From assembly GCF_003946695.1 (NCBI RefSeq), contig NZ_RHOX01000010.1, forward strand, positions 23,740-87,739: 64,000 nt of DNA, in the 5' to 3' direction. Of this stretch, positions 1 to 9,359 are shown piece after piece; position 1 is the first letter of the stretch; every line of letters starts with the position of its first letter. This stretch comes from Lapidilactobacillus bayanensis. Its GTDB lineage: Bacteria; Bacillota; Bacilli; Lactobacillales; Lactobacillaceae. The translations under genes and the position numbers were made by a program. A model generated the notes under the pieces. That model was given only the letters and a program-made list of their open reading frames with translations. It made no database searches and had not been told where the DNA came from.

Positions 1-903
1 ACGATGTCGCTTGATTTTGCCTATGACTATATTGATTATATGACCAATTATCTTGATGGCTCAATTATCAAATATGATCGGGTGAACACTGAAGGTATGT
101 CACCCGGCGAACGAATCAAGTTAATTAAGGAAATTATTAATCAGAATATGATTACTTCTACCAGTGCTGGGCTAGCCGGCATCTGTGTTTCGATTCACGG
201 AATTGTTTATCACAATGAAATATTATATTCTCCACATGTAGAAATGGCTGATATTGATATCGCGCAGGTTTTAGAAGATGAATATCATGTACCAATTTTA
301 CTTGAGAATGAGGCTAATTTAGCAGCAGTGTATGAACGTGACTTTGCCAATGATGCTGAAATAACAGACAATATTGTTTGTGTCAGCATTCACCACGGTT
401 TAGGCGCAGGGATTATTATTGATAATAAGCTATACCGTGGGATGAATGGTGAGGCCGGTGAATTAGGACATACGAACATTGACGGGCAGGCAACATTTGA
501 AGATTATTGTACTGAAACGGCGTTGCTGCGAAATGTCGCTCGCGTTCAGAATGTAGATAAGATAAATTTCAAGGAGCTACGCAACTTAATCGTCAATCAA
601 GATGAGGCCACGGCGCAAGTTGTTGCAGAGTTTAAGCAACACCTCGTTTTACTAATCGAAAATATTATTATGACCTTCAGCCCGGTGAGCGTTATTCTCA
701 ATTCTGATTTATTTGTTGAAGTACCAGAGTTGTTAGATGGTTTTCCAAGGATGGTTTCAACAACAACACATCAAGCAACACCAGTAAAAATATCAAGCAA
801 TTCAAAAAATGCAACCCTGTTAGGTGGTTGCGCACTGATCACACGAACTGTCCTTGGTTTGCGCAGAGAAAGAATGAGATTTTCAGAGCAAAATAATGAT
901 TAA
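1..903 (+). CDS. ROK family protein (C-terminal part; cut by window edge)
   Basis: The reading frame is open to the left edge, so the first ATG (position 4) is probably internal and the N-terminal helix-turn-helix lies outside the window. The visible 299 residues align along their whole length with residues of about 95-390 of the XylR-type ROK protein at 10514-11686. Shared blocks include GISIHGIV-like, LLENEANLAAVYERDF, CVSIHHGLGAGIII and GEAGELGH, the sugar-kinase/actin fold of ROK proteins. The usual ROK zinc-binding cysteine cluster is not obvious. It is most likely a sugar-responsive repressor, a paralogue of XylR on the other flank of the xylan locus. A ROK kinase is less likely because the paralogue clearly carries a DNA-binding domain. 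Confidence 0.8.
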   Translation, partial: TMSLDFAYDYIDYMTNYLDGSIIKYDRVNTEGMSPGERIKLIKEIINQNMITSTSAGLAGICVSIHGIVYHNEILYSPHVEMADIDIAQVLEDEYHVPILLENEANLAAVYERDFANDAEITDNIVCVSIHHGLGAGIIIDNKLYRGMNGEAGELGHTNIDGQATFEDYCTETALLRNVARVQNVDKINFKELRNLIVNQDEATAQVVAEFKQHLVLLIENIIMTFSPVSVILNSDLFVEVPELLDGFPRMVSTTTHQATPVKISSNSKNATLLGGCALITRTVLGLRRERMRFSEQNND

Positions 904-914
904 AAAAACGTTTT

Positions 915-966
915 AAAAAGCTATATTATCATGCATTATTGCTAATGCTGATGATGTGGCTTTTTT
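915..966 (+). terminator. Possible rho-independent terminator after the first ROK gene
   Basis: An AAAAAGC arm just after the ROK stop pairs with GCTTTTTT about 40 bases later, and the T-run follows. The stem is AT-rich and interrupted, so the call is moderate. Confidence 0.45.
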
Positions 967-1111
967 CGTAATTTAAAAAAGTTCTTGAGTAATTAAAGAT
1001 TTCTAATGCTGACACAGTTAAATTCTCACAAAGTACTATGGATACATTTGTTGATTTACTTCAACGCTTTGACAAGTAATTAAATATTAACACCAAACAA
1101 AAAGGACTATA

Positions 1112-1163
1112 TGAAGTGAACCCCTGGTATTGTATTTTGGTCCAATACCAGGGGTTCACTTCA
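1112..1163. repeat. Perfect 21-bp inverted repeat
   Basis: Positions 1112-1132 and 1143-1163 are exact reverse complements separated by 10 bases, with GAACCCCTGGTATTG in the left arm. No T-run follows on either strand, so it is not a typical terminator, although it lies between converging transcripts (ROK gene and aldo-keto reductase). The rest of 904-1223 holds no gene. Confidence 0.8.
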
Positions 1164-1223
1164 ACCTCTAAATTCCTGTTTGGAATTGGAAGTCATTTTT
1201 TTATGTTACTCTCTCATTTTTAA

Positions 1224-2051
1224 TTAAATAAGATCAGGATTAGCAGATTTACCTAAAACACCATCAAGCTGGTCAATTTGGTCGATTTGCTGGGCACTTA
1301 AACGCACATCTAATGTTTCATAGTTTTCTTTCATTCTAGTTGCTTTAGTACTACGGGGAAGCGGAATAAACTCATGCACCATTGACCAGGCCAGCGCAAT
1401 TTGTGCAGGGGTTTTACCATTTGTATCCGCAATTTGTTTTAATAAATCAACATTCATGATCTTGCCCTTACCAAGCGGGCTGTAACCTTCCAACTGGATA
1501 TTATGCTGTTTACAGTAAGCGACGACTTCTTCTTGTTTTTCGCCGGGCGCCAGTAATAATTGGTTAACCATGGGGGCTACTCTTTGTGTTTTTTCGAGAG
1601 CTTTTAAGTGATGTACCCAGAAATTAGATACGCCGATTGCACGAATCTTACCCTGTAAGTATAAGTCTTCAAGTGCGCGCCAACATTCTGCGTTTCTCTT
1701 TTCCCAATTTGGACGAATATCACTGGGATTAGGCCAATGAATTAGGAATAAATCCAAGTAGTCAGTTTGTAAATCTTTAAGTGATTGATTAAAGGCCGCG
1801 ATGGTTTCATCGTAATTGCGAATGGGGTTATTTAATTTGGAGGAGATAAAAATTTCATTTCGCGGAATTTTTGTATCCTTGATTCCTTGTCCAACACCAG
1901 TTTCATCATGATACATTTCGGCAGTATCTATTAAACGATAACCAGTTCTAATCGCCTCGCTTACACAAGTACGCGCCTCATCAGATGGCATCCCTGTACC
2001 GTAGCCAATTGCTGGTATCTCAACACCGTTTATTAATTGTCGGTTATTCAT
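1224..2051 (-). CDS. Aldo/keto reductase
   Basis: This 275-residue protein has the normal length for the single-domain AKR family of NADPH-dependent carbonyl reductases (TIM barrel, cytoplasmic). Visible signatures are the GYRLIDTAEMY block with the catalytic Asp and Tyr, the SSKL block with the catalytic Lys, and LFLIHWP with the active-site His. The C-terminal IPLPRSTKATRMKEN segment is the cofactor phosphate-binding region. Its ATG overlaps the stop of the upstream oxidoreductase gene (TAATG), so the two are translationally coupled. Substrate is unknown; the position next to a xylan locus suggests a sugar or sugar acid, an inference only. Confidence 0.88.
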   Translation of the reverse strand: MNNRQLINGVEIPAIGYGTGMPSDEARTCVSEAIRTGYRLIDTAEMYHDETGVGQGIKDTKIPRNEIFISSKLNNPIRNYDETIAAFNQSLKDLQTDYLDLFLIHWPNPSDIRPNWEKRNAECWRALEDLYLQGKIRAIGVSNFWVHHLKALEKTQRVAPMVNQLLLAPGEKQEEVVAYCKQHNIQLEGYSPLGKGKIMNVDLLKQIADTNGKTPAQIALAWSMVHEFIPLPRSTKATRMKENYETLDVRLSAQQIDQIDQLDGVLGKSANPDLI

Positions 2052-3148
2052 TATTTCTGTTCTCCCAATTTGTCAGTCCACAATTGCTTTTCTATTTTAC
2101 AATCTTGTTGTTCCTTAATAGCATTTTCTATTAATAACGTTAAATAGAAATCTTGGGCAGCCTCTTCAAGCGAATAGACAACAGGGCCGCCGTCACAGAA
2201 TTGTGACATCTTTAAGAGTAAAGTCGCCAAAGCAATCTCATCGTCAGAGAATGGCGTGTTGATAAATGGATTCTTATAAACCCACTTTCCTTCAAAGAGA
2301 ATACCCTTAAGACTGTCGATTCCCTCCATATTTTCATTTTGGCCAATGTTAATTCTAGTTAAGTTAGAGGTAATAGGTTCGTCATCAGCATTTAAATACT
2401 TAACAAGATCATTATCAATAACGCCTCTTGTACCTTTAATTTGAATGGTTTGAGTTCGCATAAAGCTTCTATGCTGATCACTTTCAAAATTATAGATGCC
2501 AATTTTATTTTCAAAATCAAATAGCGCAATGATTTCATCATAGGATTTAAGTGTAAGTTTTTCTGGAACACCATCGCGTTCGAAGCCTGGATATCCTCGA
2601 AGGGAGAACTTTTTCGCAGAAATTGAACCACGTGAACCGGGCGTATTCAGATAAAAACGCATTAAACTGATCGCATGATAGTTATTAGTAAGTGAGATGC
2701 TTGCCTGCTCAGGATCACCAATGATGCCATTTGTGATGAGACGATATCTAGCCTGTTGATCAGGTCTTAAATGATATTGTTCAGCGACTTGGACCAGACC
2801 AGTATTTTCTAGTTGAAGAAGCTTGTTCATTTCATCAAGTGAGGTTGCAATAGGAGTCTCTGTAAGAATCGGCGTTCCGTTTTTTACAACATCAGTAATG
2901 ATTTGCGCCGTTGCAAAACGGTTTACGCAGATAACGATGAAGTCTGGTGTGGTGTTAGACAATGCAGAATCGAGACTGTCAAAACAGCGATATCCTAATT
3001 CACTATATTTTTTGCTGAGCACTTGATCCAGGCAGTAAATTCCGGTTACATTAAAGTAATTAGGTAATTTTCGTGCAATTCTCATATAAAATTCGGCGCG
3101 CCAACCACCACCAATTAATAGAAAATTACTTATTTTATTTTCTTTCGA
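2051..3148 (-). CDS. Gfo/Idh/MocA family oxidoreductase, start codon apparently lost
   Basis: An NAD(P)-dependent sugar or polyol dehydrogenase-like protein, coupled to the aldo/keto reductase. The first ATG (3083-3085) would remove the first Rossmann strand, but the same frame stays open upstream and encodes NFLLIGGGWRAEFY, the missing dinucleotide-binding glycine motif. A strong GGAGG lies at about 3156-3160, and the codon seven bases after it is TCG (3146-3148), one base away from TTG. No ATG, GTG or TTG is available in frame between that site and 3085. Either translation starts at a non-standard codon such as the in-frame ATC, or the start has been mutated and only an N-truncated protein is made. 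The central EKxxAT-like segment reads TETPIATS, so the usual catalytic EKP lysine is also altered. Confidence 0.7.
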   Translation of the reverse strand, partial: SKENKISNFLLIGGGWRAEFYMRIARKLPNYFNVTGIYCLDQVLSKKYSELGYRCFDSLDSALSNTTPDFIVICVNRFATAQIITDVVKNGTPILTETPIATSLDEMNKLLQLENTGLVQVAEQYHLRPDQQARYRLITNGIIGDPEQASISLTNNYHAISLMRFYLNTPGSRGSISAKKFSLRGYPGFERDGVPEKLTLKSYDEIIALFDFENKIGIYNFESDQHRSFMRTQTIQIKGTRGVIDNDLVKYLNADDEPITSNLTRINIGQNENMEGIDSLKGILFEGKWVYKNPFINTPFSDDEIALATLLLKMSQFCDGGPVVYSLEEAAQDFYLTLLIENAIKEQQDCKIEKQLWTDKLGEQK

Positions 3149-3294
3149 GATTATTCCTCCATAAAAAATTATATTAAAAACAGATAATAAATTTGTAATA
3201 TATTAATATTTGTGCTAAACAACCAGCATTATAGACTGATTACTTGACTTCATCAAGAGCTAAAAGAATTTTTAGCTAAATTGATATATTTTGT

Positions 3295-3349
3295 TGAAAG
3301 CGCTTGACAAAACATTTGTGAATGATTATCCTTAGTTCGTAAGGTTAAT
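3295..3349 (+). promoter_or_regulatory. Promoter of the sugar ABC operon with cre and candidate XylR operator
   Basis: TTGACA (3304-3309) and TATCCT (3327-3332) are 17 bases apart. TGAAAGCGCTTGACA (3295-3309) fits the catabolite-responsive element consensus and overlaps the -35 box, as expected for CcpA repression. Just downstream, 3332-3346 reads TTAGTTCGTAAGGTT, matching TTAGTTNGTAANNT at the same place relative to the xylA promoter (11772-11785). The shared motif is a plausible XylR operator. The remainder of 3149-3424 holds the divergent promoter for the reductase pair. Confidence 0.75.
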
Positions 3350-3424
3350 AAACATTCTGTTGCGAGGTGAATTGTTTAAACAGGACCTAATAGTAATTTA
3401 TATAATACGAGTGGAGGAAGTATT

Positions 3425-4738
3425 ATGAAGTTAAAAAAAGCATTAGTTAGTACTGCAATTGCTGCGCTATCTGTACTATTACTTGCGGGATGCTCTAGCA
3501 AGAGCTCATCAAGTGATAAGTCTAGTGATTCAAAAGGTAAAGTTACAATTCGATTCTCATGGTGGGGTGATGAAGCTCGTAATAAAGCAACTCGCCAAGC
3601 AATCAAAGCATTTGAAAAAAAGAATCCTAATATTAAAGTTAAAGCAGAAATTTTCCCAATTAGTTCTATGGATCAAAAGATTGGTACACAAATGGCCGGG
3701 GGAACTGAGCCAGATGTTATGCAAGGATTATATGCCTGGTTACCACAGTACTCAAAAAATGGCGATGGCTACTATGATTTGGAAAAACTAAAGGGTACCT
3801 TAGATTTGTCACAATATTCTAAAGCAACGTTAGACCAGGGACGGTCTTCCAATGGTGTTCTTAATGGTTTAGCACATGGTAAGAACACGATGGAAATTGC
3901 TTTGAATTGGTCAGAATTTGAAAAATTAGGAATTAAAGAAGTGCCAAAGACTTGGGATGACTACGTTGAGGCCGCTAAAAAGTTCCCTAAAGGATCACAT
4001 CCAATTATTAACCCATCTCCAATGTTTATGGTCTTGACATATTTGGAACAAGTAACTGGAAAGAGTCCATATACTGCTTCAAACAAGTTAGTTTATACCA
4101 AGGCTCAATTAAAGCAAGGCTTAAAGTGGTATAAGGATATGGTTGATAAGAACGTGTTTGTTTCTCGTCAAGAATATCTAGATGCTGTTGGCTCTCAGTC
4201 ATTACCTGTTGCTTCTACTTCGAAGTGGATTAATGGTGAATGGGCAGGAGACTACGAGTGGTCAGGTGGACTTCTTGCAAATGAAACAGCTTTGAAAGCT
4301 AAGAACCAAAAAGTTGTTATTGCGCCAATTCCACAAATTAAAGGTGCAAAGGCTTCAGGTGCAATTTCGAAACCAACATTCTTGTTCTATATTAGTAAGC
4401 ATACAAAGCATCCAAAGGAATCTGCAAAATTACTTCAGTTCTTGTTTAACAACCCAACTGGAATTAAGCTAATGGGCACTTCAAGAGGTGTTCCAGAAAG
4501 TAAGATTGCTGCTAAGACCCTTAAGGATGAAGGCATTGTAACCGGAATTGTTAAGGACGCATACGACTATGGTCAAAAAGTTAAGAGCATCCCAGAAGTT
4601 CCTAACCTTGAAAATAGTGATGTAACTAACGTATGGCAACAACAGCTTGAAAGCTATGAACTTGGAAAGAGCGATTTGAATGCAACTACTGACGCACTCT
4701 ATACTCAACTCAAGTCATCATTAGCTAATTTGAAATAA
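3425..4738 (+). CDS. Carbohydrate ABC transporter substrate-binding lipoprotein
   Basis: This 437-residue protein starts with a lysine-rich signal sequence and a lipobox LLAGC, giving a lipidated Cys23 anchored outside the membrane. A serine-rich linker follows, then a family 1 (MalE-type) extracellular binding protein with the FSWWGDEARNKATRQAIKAFEKK-type opening, a GTEPDVMQ block and a WINGEWAGDYEW segment. RBS GGAGG precedes the ATG. It is first in an operon with two permeases, a GH67 alpha-glucuronidase and an esterase, so the likely ligands are aldouronic acids or substituted xylo-oligosaccharides. The ligand is inferred from context. Confidence 0.9.
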   Translation: MKLKKALVSTAIAALSVLLLAGCSSKSSSSDKSSDSKGKVTIRFSWWGDEARNKATRQAIKAFEKKNPNIKVKAEIFPISSMDQKIGTQMAGGTEPDVMQGLYAWLPQYSKNGDGYYDLEKLKGTLDLSQYSKATLDQGRSSNGVLNGLAHGKNTMEIALNWSEFEKLGIKEVPKTWDDYVEAAKKFPKGSHPIINPSPMFMVLTYLEQVTGKSPYTASNKLVYTKAQLKQGLKWYKDMVDKNVFVSRQEYLDAVGSQSLPVASTSKWINGEWAGDYEWSGGLLANETALKAKNQKVVIAPIPQIKGAKASGAISKPTFLFYISKHTKHPKESAKLLQFLFNNPTGIKLMGTSRGVPESKIAAKTLKDEGIVTGIVKDAYDYGQKVKSIPEVPNLENSDVTNVWQQQLESYELGKSDLNATTDALYTQLKSSLANLK

Positions 4739-4811
4739 TATTTTGAGGGGTTGCGAATGAAATTAAAAAGTCGCAACTCTTCTATTTTTTATTGAAGGAG
4801 ATATTTACGAT

Positions 4812-5690
4812 ATGAAACGTGGTAAGATAGGCCTACTTTACTTGCTGCCATGGATAATCGGACTGGTTATTTTTACAATCTATCCATTTATTGCGGCGCT
4901 CTATTACAGTTTCACTAATTATAATATGATTGATGCTCCAAAGTGGGTTGGATTACAAAACTATATTCAATTATTCACGTCCGATCCAGACTTTAAAAAC
5001 TCGCTTGTTGCAACGTTTCAGTATGTATTATTGACGGTACCGCTACAGTTAATATTTGCATTATTGATAGCATTTGTCTTGAATTTCAAACTCAAAGGAA
5101 TTGGTTTCTACCGAGTCGCTTACTATATTCCTTCATTACTCGGTGGAAATGTTGCCATCGCTTTACTTTGGCGTTTGATGTTTGGTTCCACAGGTTTGGT
5201 TAATCAACTTCTAAATATGATTGGTCTAAAGTCAGTTTCATGGTTCTCAACTGCAGGTGGTGCAATGACCGTACTGACGATTTTAAAAGTATGGCAATTT
5301 GGTTCGGCGATGCTGATCTTTCTTGCCGCTTTGAAAAATATACCGACTGAATTATATGAGGCTGCAGAAGTTGACGGTTCGTCGAGATTCCATATGTTCT
5401 TCTCAATCACAATTCCGTTAATCACACCAACAATTTTCTTCAATCTTGTCTTGCAGTTAATTAACGGATTCCAAGAATTTAATGGTCCATTTTTAATTAC
5501 TGGTGGTGGGCCGCTAAATAAGACGTATTTAGCATCAATGTTTATTTATAACAATGCATTTAAGTATTCTAAGATGGGATATTCAAGTGCAGCATCATGG
5601 ATCCTATTTATTATCATTATGGCCGTAACCGGAATTCTGTTCTGGTCACAAAAGAAATGGGTATATTACTCAGATGAAGCGGGGAATTAA
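4812..5690 (+). CDS. Carbohydrate ABC transporter permease (MalF type)
   Basis: This 292-residue integral membrane protein has six apparent membrane segments. The cytoplasmic EAA loop, EAAEVDGSSRFHMFFSITIP (about residues 183-202), contacts the ATPase. The N-terminal LLPWIIGLVIFTIYPF helix is typical of the LplB/MalF group. It forms a heterodimer with the next gene, which begins two bases after its stop. RBS AAGGAG lies upstream. No ATP-binding subunit is encoded anywhere in the cluster, so a shared MsmK/UgpC-type ATPase encoded elsewhere must energise it (inference). Confidence 0.9.
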   Translation: MKRGKIGLLYLLPWIIGLVIFTIYPFIAALYYSFTNYNMIDAPKWVGLQNYIQLFTSDPDFKNSLVATFQYVLLTVPLQLIFALLIAFVLNFKLKGIGFYRVAYYIPSLLGGNVAIALLWRLMFGSTGLVNQLLNMIGLKSVSWFSTAGGAMTVLTILKVWQFGSAMLIFLAALKNIPTELYEAAEVDGSSRFHMFFSITIPLITPTIFFNLVLQLINGFQEFNGPFLITGGGPLNKTYLASMFIYNNAFKYSKMGYSSAASWILFIIIMAVTGILFWSQKKWVYYSDEAGN

Positions 5691-5692
5691 AA

Positions 5693-6562
5693 ATGGATGA
5701 AGTTTCAGCGGCAATTAAGCATAAGCAACGGATGTATAGGACGAATGCAGTCATTCGCTATGTGATCATTACAGTTATTGCTTTTATTATGATGTATCCA
5801 ATTTTATGGATGATAGGTTCGTCCTTTAAAACGAATAATGAGATTTTTACGGAAATCGGATTTATTCCGAAGCACTTTGATTTCACCCCATATATTCATG
5901 GATGGCAAACAGGTACTGGTTATACATTCACCACGTATTTTATTAATACGTTCAAGATATTGATTCCTAAAGTTTTCTTCACCGTTGTTTCTAGTGTTTT
6001 AACGGCGTACGGTTTTGCTAGATTTGAGTTTCCGTTTAAGAAAATTTTATTTTCTGCATTGATGGCAACAATGTTTCTGCCACAAGTTGTCACGATGATC
6101 CCGATGTATTTACTATTTAGAAAGTTGGGTATGTTGGACACATACACGCCATTGATTGCACCTACCATTTTTGCAACACAGGCATTCTTTGTGTTCATGC
6201 TCATTCAGTTCCTCAGAAGTGTGCCAACTTCTCTTGACGAGGCCGCAACGATGGATGGTGCCAATTCTTGGCAGATTTTAATTCGTGTTTTATTGCCAAT
6301 ATTACGTCCAGCAATTATTAGCTGTATCATCTTCCAGTTTGTTTGGACAATGAATGATTTTATGGGGCCGTTGATTTATATATCATCAACATCGAAATTC
6401 CCAGTTGCTCTTGCATTGCAAATGAACATGGACAGTACAGGATCTGTTAATTATGCACAACTAATGGCGATGTCAGTACTTGCTGTTCTGCCATCATTAA
6501 TCGTATTCTTCTCAGCACAGAAGTATTTCGTTGAAGGTATTGCAACGACAGGTATTAAATAA
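5693..6562 (+). CDS. Carbohydrate ABC transporter permease (MalG type)
   Basis: This 289-residue second permease has about six membrane helices. The EAA loop reads EAATMDGANSWQILIRVLLP (about residues 183-202), and the C-terminal AQKYFVEGIATTGIK is the characteristic MalG-family end. It starts two bases after the first permease, and its TAA overlaps the ATG of the DUF624 gene (TAATG), indicating tight translational coupling in one operon. Confidence 0.9.
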   Translation: MDEVSAAIKHKQRMYRTNAVIRYVIITVIAFIMMYPILWMIGSSFKTNNEIFTEIGFIPKHFDFTPYIHGWQTGTGYTFTTYFINTFKILIPKVFFTVVSSVLTAYGFARFEFPFKKILFSALMATMFLPQVVTMIPMYLLFRKLGMLDTYTPLIAPTIFATQAFFVFMLIQFLRSVPTSLDEAATMDGANSWQILIRVLLPILRPAIISCIIFQFVWTMNDFMGPLIYISSTSKFPVALALQMNMDSTGSVNYAQLMAMSVLAVLPSLIVFFSAQKYFVEGIATTGIK

Positions 6563-7266
6563 TGAAACATAACTTATTTGAAGTCGTCATAAACCAAATT
6601 AATAAAGCATCAGTAGATGTAATATATAAATTTTATTACTCCTTTATTATTGATTTATGTATCTTGCTTTCCAATATTTTATTGTTGGGATGTGCGTTAT
6701 TTGTAAAATTATCGTTTCCTACTTTGATTATATATTTCATTCCGATATTTTTACTTGGTCCTTCAATTGCGACAACGCTCCATAGTATTTCACAATTAAA
6801 TCGGCAAGAAAGTGCTAGCGCGGTTTTTAAAAACTTCTTTAACGCCTATTTATCAATGCTGAAGAACACATGGCAACTTTCATTGATCTATTCATTTATT
6901 ATGATCATTGGGTTGATGGACTTACAGCTTATCATGAAATTCGCAGCGGTTAGAAGTTTAATGCTACCAATCTTGATCACGGTTATCTATTTAGTGGCAA
7001 GTATGTTCTTTGCATATAGAATTAAGTTGCTGCACCAAGACTGGACAATAGGTCAAGTCATGTGGGATGCCGTTTTGTATAGTTATCGGAATGTTGGAAG
7101 TACAGCGATAATAGGTTTGATTTTAATTGTACTTGGGGTTATTACAATTTTAAGCCCGGCAATTTCTGTTTTTATTTTGTTTGGCGTATCAATTGTCCTG
7201 ATTGCAAGAATAGTAGATAAAAAAATATTTGTTTCAACAAGCTTGATGAAAGAAGAATCAAAATAA
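6562..7266 (+). CDS. DUF624 (YesL-like) membrane protein
   Basis: A 234-residue protein with about five hydrophobic segments. The pattern is that of the DUF624/YesL family: a short amphipathic start, paired helices, a GPSIATTLHSISQLNRQ-like loop with small residues, and helices ending in basic residues. YesL-type genes accompany MalF/MalG-type importers for plant cell-wall oligosaccharides. Their biochemical role is not established. The ATG overlaps the permease stop, so it is co-translated. Confidence 0.78.
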   Translation: MKHNLFEVVINQINKASVDVIYKFYYSFIIDLCILLSNILLLGCALFVKLSFPTLIIYFIPIFLLGPSIATTLHSISQLNRQESASAVFKNFFNAYLSMLKNTWQLSLIYSFIMIIGLMDLQLIMKFAAVRSLMLPILITVIYLVASMFFAYRIKLLHQDWTIGQVMWDAVLYSYRNVGSTAIIGLILIVLGVITILSPAISVFILFGVSIVLIARIVDKKIFVSTSLMKEESK

Positions 7267-7363
7267 TAAACTGATAAAAAGCAAAGGATGTTTACTACTG
7301 GAATTAAAAATCTAGCAGATATCATTCTTTGCCTTTTATACACGGGAATGGAGTTTTGCCCTT

Positions 7364-9313
7364 ATGACAGACAATTGTTGGTTAAATAATAATGTTGTGA
7401 ACTCAGTTAGCCAATTGCAGTTTTACATCAAAAATATCACTAAGGAAGATCGTGTCTCAATTAATATTAGATCTGAGATCGTCACATATTTTAAAGCGAA
7501 TCTTACTGAAGATGAGACTCATACCGATGTAATTTTAGGAATAGATGCGGCATCTCAGGATGGGTTTGAAATACTAAATAATAGTGGACAATATATCATC
7601 ACCGCAGCCAATAATCAAAATTTGTTGTATGGCCTCTATTATTTCTGCCTTCATTACCATCTAGGCGACTTACAGAATCATGAGTTAAAACAGCCAGATC
7701 AAGCAATTCGGATGATTGATCAGTGGGATAATTTTGATGGGTCAATCGAGCGTGGTTATGCGGGTGAATCAATTTTCTACGATCATAATGAGTTCCTCGG
7801 TAATTATGAGCGAATTGAGCAGTATGCTAGATTGTTGGCGAGTGTTGGCATAAATTATATTGCTATCAATAACGTAAATGTTCATAAACGTGAAACATTT
7901 TTTATCTCTGACGAATTTTTGCCTAAAATAAAACAAATTGTAGATGTCTTTGCAAAGTTTGGAATTAAAGTTCTACTGAGTATCAATTTTGCTTCACCAA
8001 TACGTTTAGGTAACTTAAAGACAGCGGATCCTTTAGATACAGAGGTTAAGCAATGGTGGATTGATCGGGCTAAAACAATCTATCGTGTTATTCCGGATTT
8101 TGGGGGCTTTTTAGTTAAGGCAGATTCTGAAGGAGAACCGGGACCATTTGCGTATGGTAGGAATCATGCGGAAGGTGCTAACATGTTGGCTGCGGCATTG
8201 AAACCATTTAATGGCTTGGTAATTTGGCGAGCTTTTGTTTATAACAGCCAACAAGATTGGCGAGATAAATCGGTCGATCGTGCACGTGCAGCATTTGACA
8301 ACTTTATTGGCTTAGACGGTCAATTCATGGATAATGTTGTTTTACAAATCAAATTTGGCCCAATTGATTTTCAAACACGCGAACCTGTGCAACCATTATT
8401 TGGTGCATTAAAACACACAAATCAGATTATTGAATTTCAGATTACACAAGAATACACAGGACACCAGATAGATCTTAATTATTTACTACCACAATGGCAT
8501 CGCGTCCTACATTTTGATACTTTTGAAGATAATAAATCAGCTTTATTAAAAGATATTCCTAGTCGCAACTCAATTATTTCTGCTAACTCTGGTTTTGCAG
8601 CGGTTAGTAATATTGGTCGGGACGAGAATTGGACGGGTAATCAATTAGCACAGTCTAATTTGTACGGTTTCGGTCGAATCGCGTGGAATAACGATCTTAC
8701 ACCTGATCAAATTTTGGCAGAATGGACACAACTCACGTTTTCTGATTCAGAGGTATGCGGTAAAGTCTCCCAAATTTTAGCTACGTCTAATGAAACATAC
8801 GAGAATTATACAGCACCGCTAGGAGTTGGCTTTATGGTAACCCCTCATTATCATTATGGCCCCTCTATTAATGGATATGAGTATGATAGATGGGGAACTT
8901 ATCATTATGCTGATCGTAATGGGCTCGGTGTTGACCGAACACTTGCTACTGGGACAGGATATACACGCCAATATTCTAATCATAACTTTGAATTGTATGA
9001 GAATTTAGCTACGTGTCCAGACGAATTACTTTTGTTTTTCCACCATGTATCGTATTCTCATGTACTGCATAATGGTGAAACAGTCATTCAACACATTTAT
9101 AATACGCATTTTCAAGGGTATGAAGCAGTTGTTCAATATTTGAATATGTGGGTAACTTTGCAGGGAAAGGTACCAGAGTCTGTTTATCAAAATGTTTTGT
9201 TGCGTTTGCAAAAGCAGGTTGATAATGCGAAGGAATGGTGTGATCAAGTTAATACGTTCTTCTATAGAATGTCTGGTGTTGATGATGTCCAGCAGCGAAA
9301 GATATATCGCTAA
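7364..9313 (+). CDS. aguA: Alpha-glucuronidase, glycoside hydrolase family 67
   Basis: At 649 residues it has the usual length for intracellular GH67 enzymes. It would release 4-O-methyl-glucuronic or glucuronic acid from the non-reducing end of aldouronic acids. Signatures are [11 protein letters not shown] (about residue 128) and [16 protein letters not shown] with Glu256 as the candidate general acid. GPIDFQ with Asp335 and QITQEYTG with Glu363 match the family's catalytic base pair. There is no signal peptide, so it acts in the cytoplasm on imported oligosaccharides. It follows the importer genes after about 97 bases and precedes an esterase that would remove acetyl decorations. Confidence 0.93.
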   Translation: MTDNCWLNNNVVNSVSQLQFYIKNITKEDRVSINIRSEIVTYFKANLTEDETHTDVILGIDAASQDGFEILNNSGQYIITAANNQNLLYGLYYFCLHYHLGDLQNHELKQPDQAIRMIDQWDNFDGSIERGYAGESIFYDHNEFLGNYERIEQYARLLASVGINYIAINNVNVHKRETFFISDEFLPKIKQIVDVFAKFGIKVLLSINFASPIRLGNLKTADPLDTEVKQWWIDRAKTIYRVIPDFGGFLVKADSEGEPGPFAYGRNHAEGANMLAAALKPFNGLVIWRAFVYNSQQDWRDKSVDRARAAFDNFIGLDGQFMDNVVLQIKFGPIDFQTREPVQPLFGALKHTNQIIEFQITQEYTGHQIDLNYLLPQWHRVLHFDTFEDNKSALLKDIPSRNSIISANSGFAAVSNIGRDENWTGNQLAQSNLYGFGRIAWNNDLTPDQILAEWTQLTFSDSEVCGKVSQILATSNETYENYTAPLGVGFMVTPHYHYGPSINGYEYDRWGTYHYADRNGLGVDRTLATGTGYTRQYSNHNFELYENLATCPDELLLFFHHVSYSHVLHNGETVIQHIYNTHFQGYEAVVQYLNMWVTLQGKVPESVYQNVLLRLQKQVDNAKEWCDQVNTFFYRMSGVDDVQQRKIYR

Positions 9314-9359
9314 TTATTGAGACGTTTAAGTATTTTTTTAAGTAAAAGAGGAATAGCTT

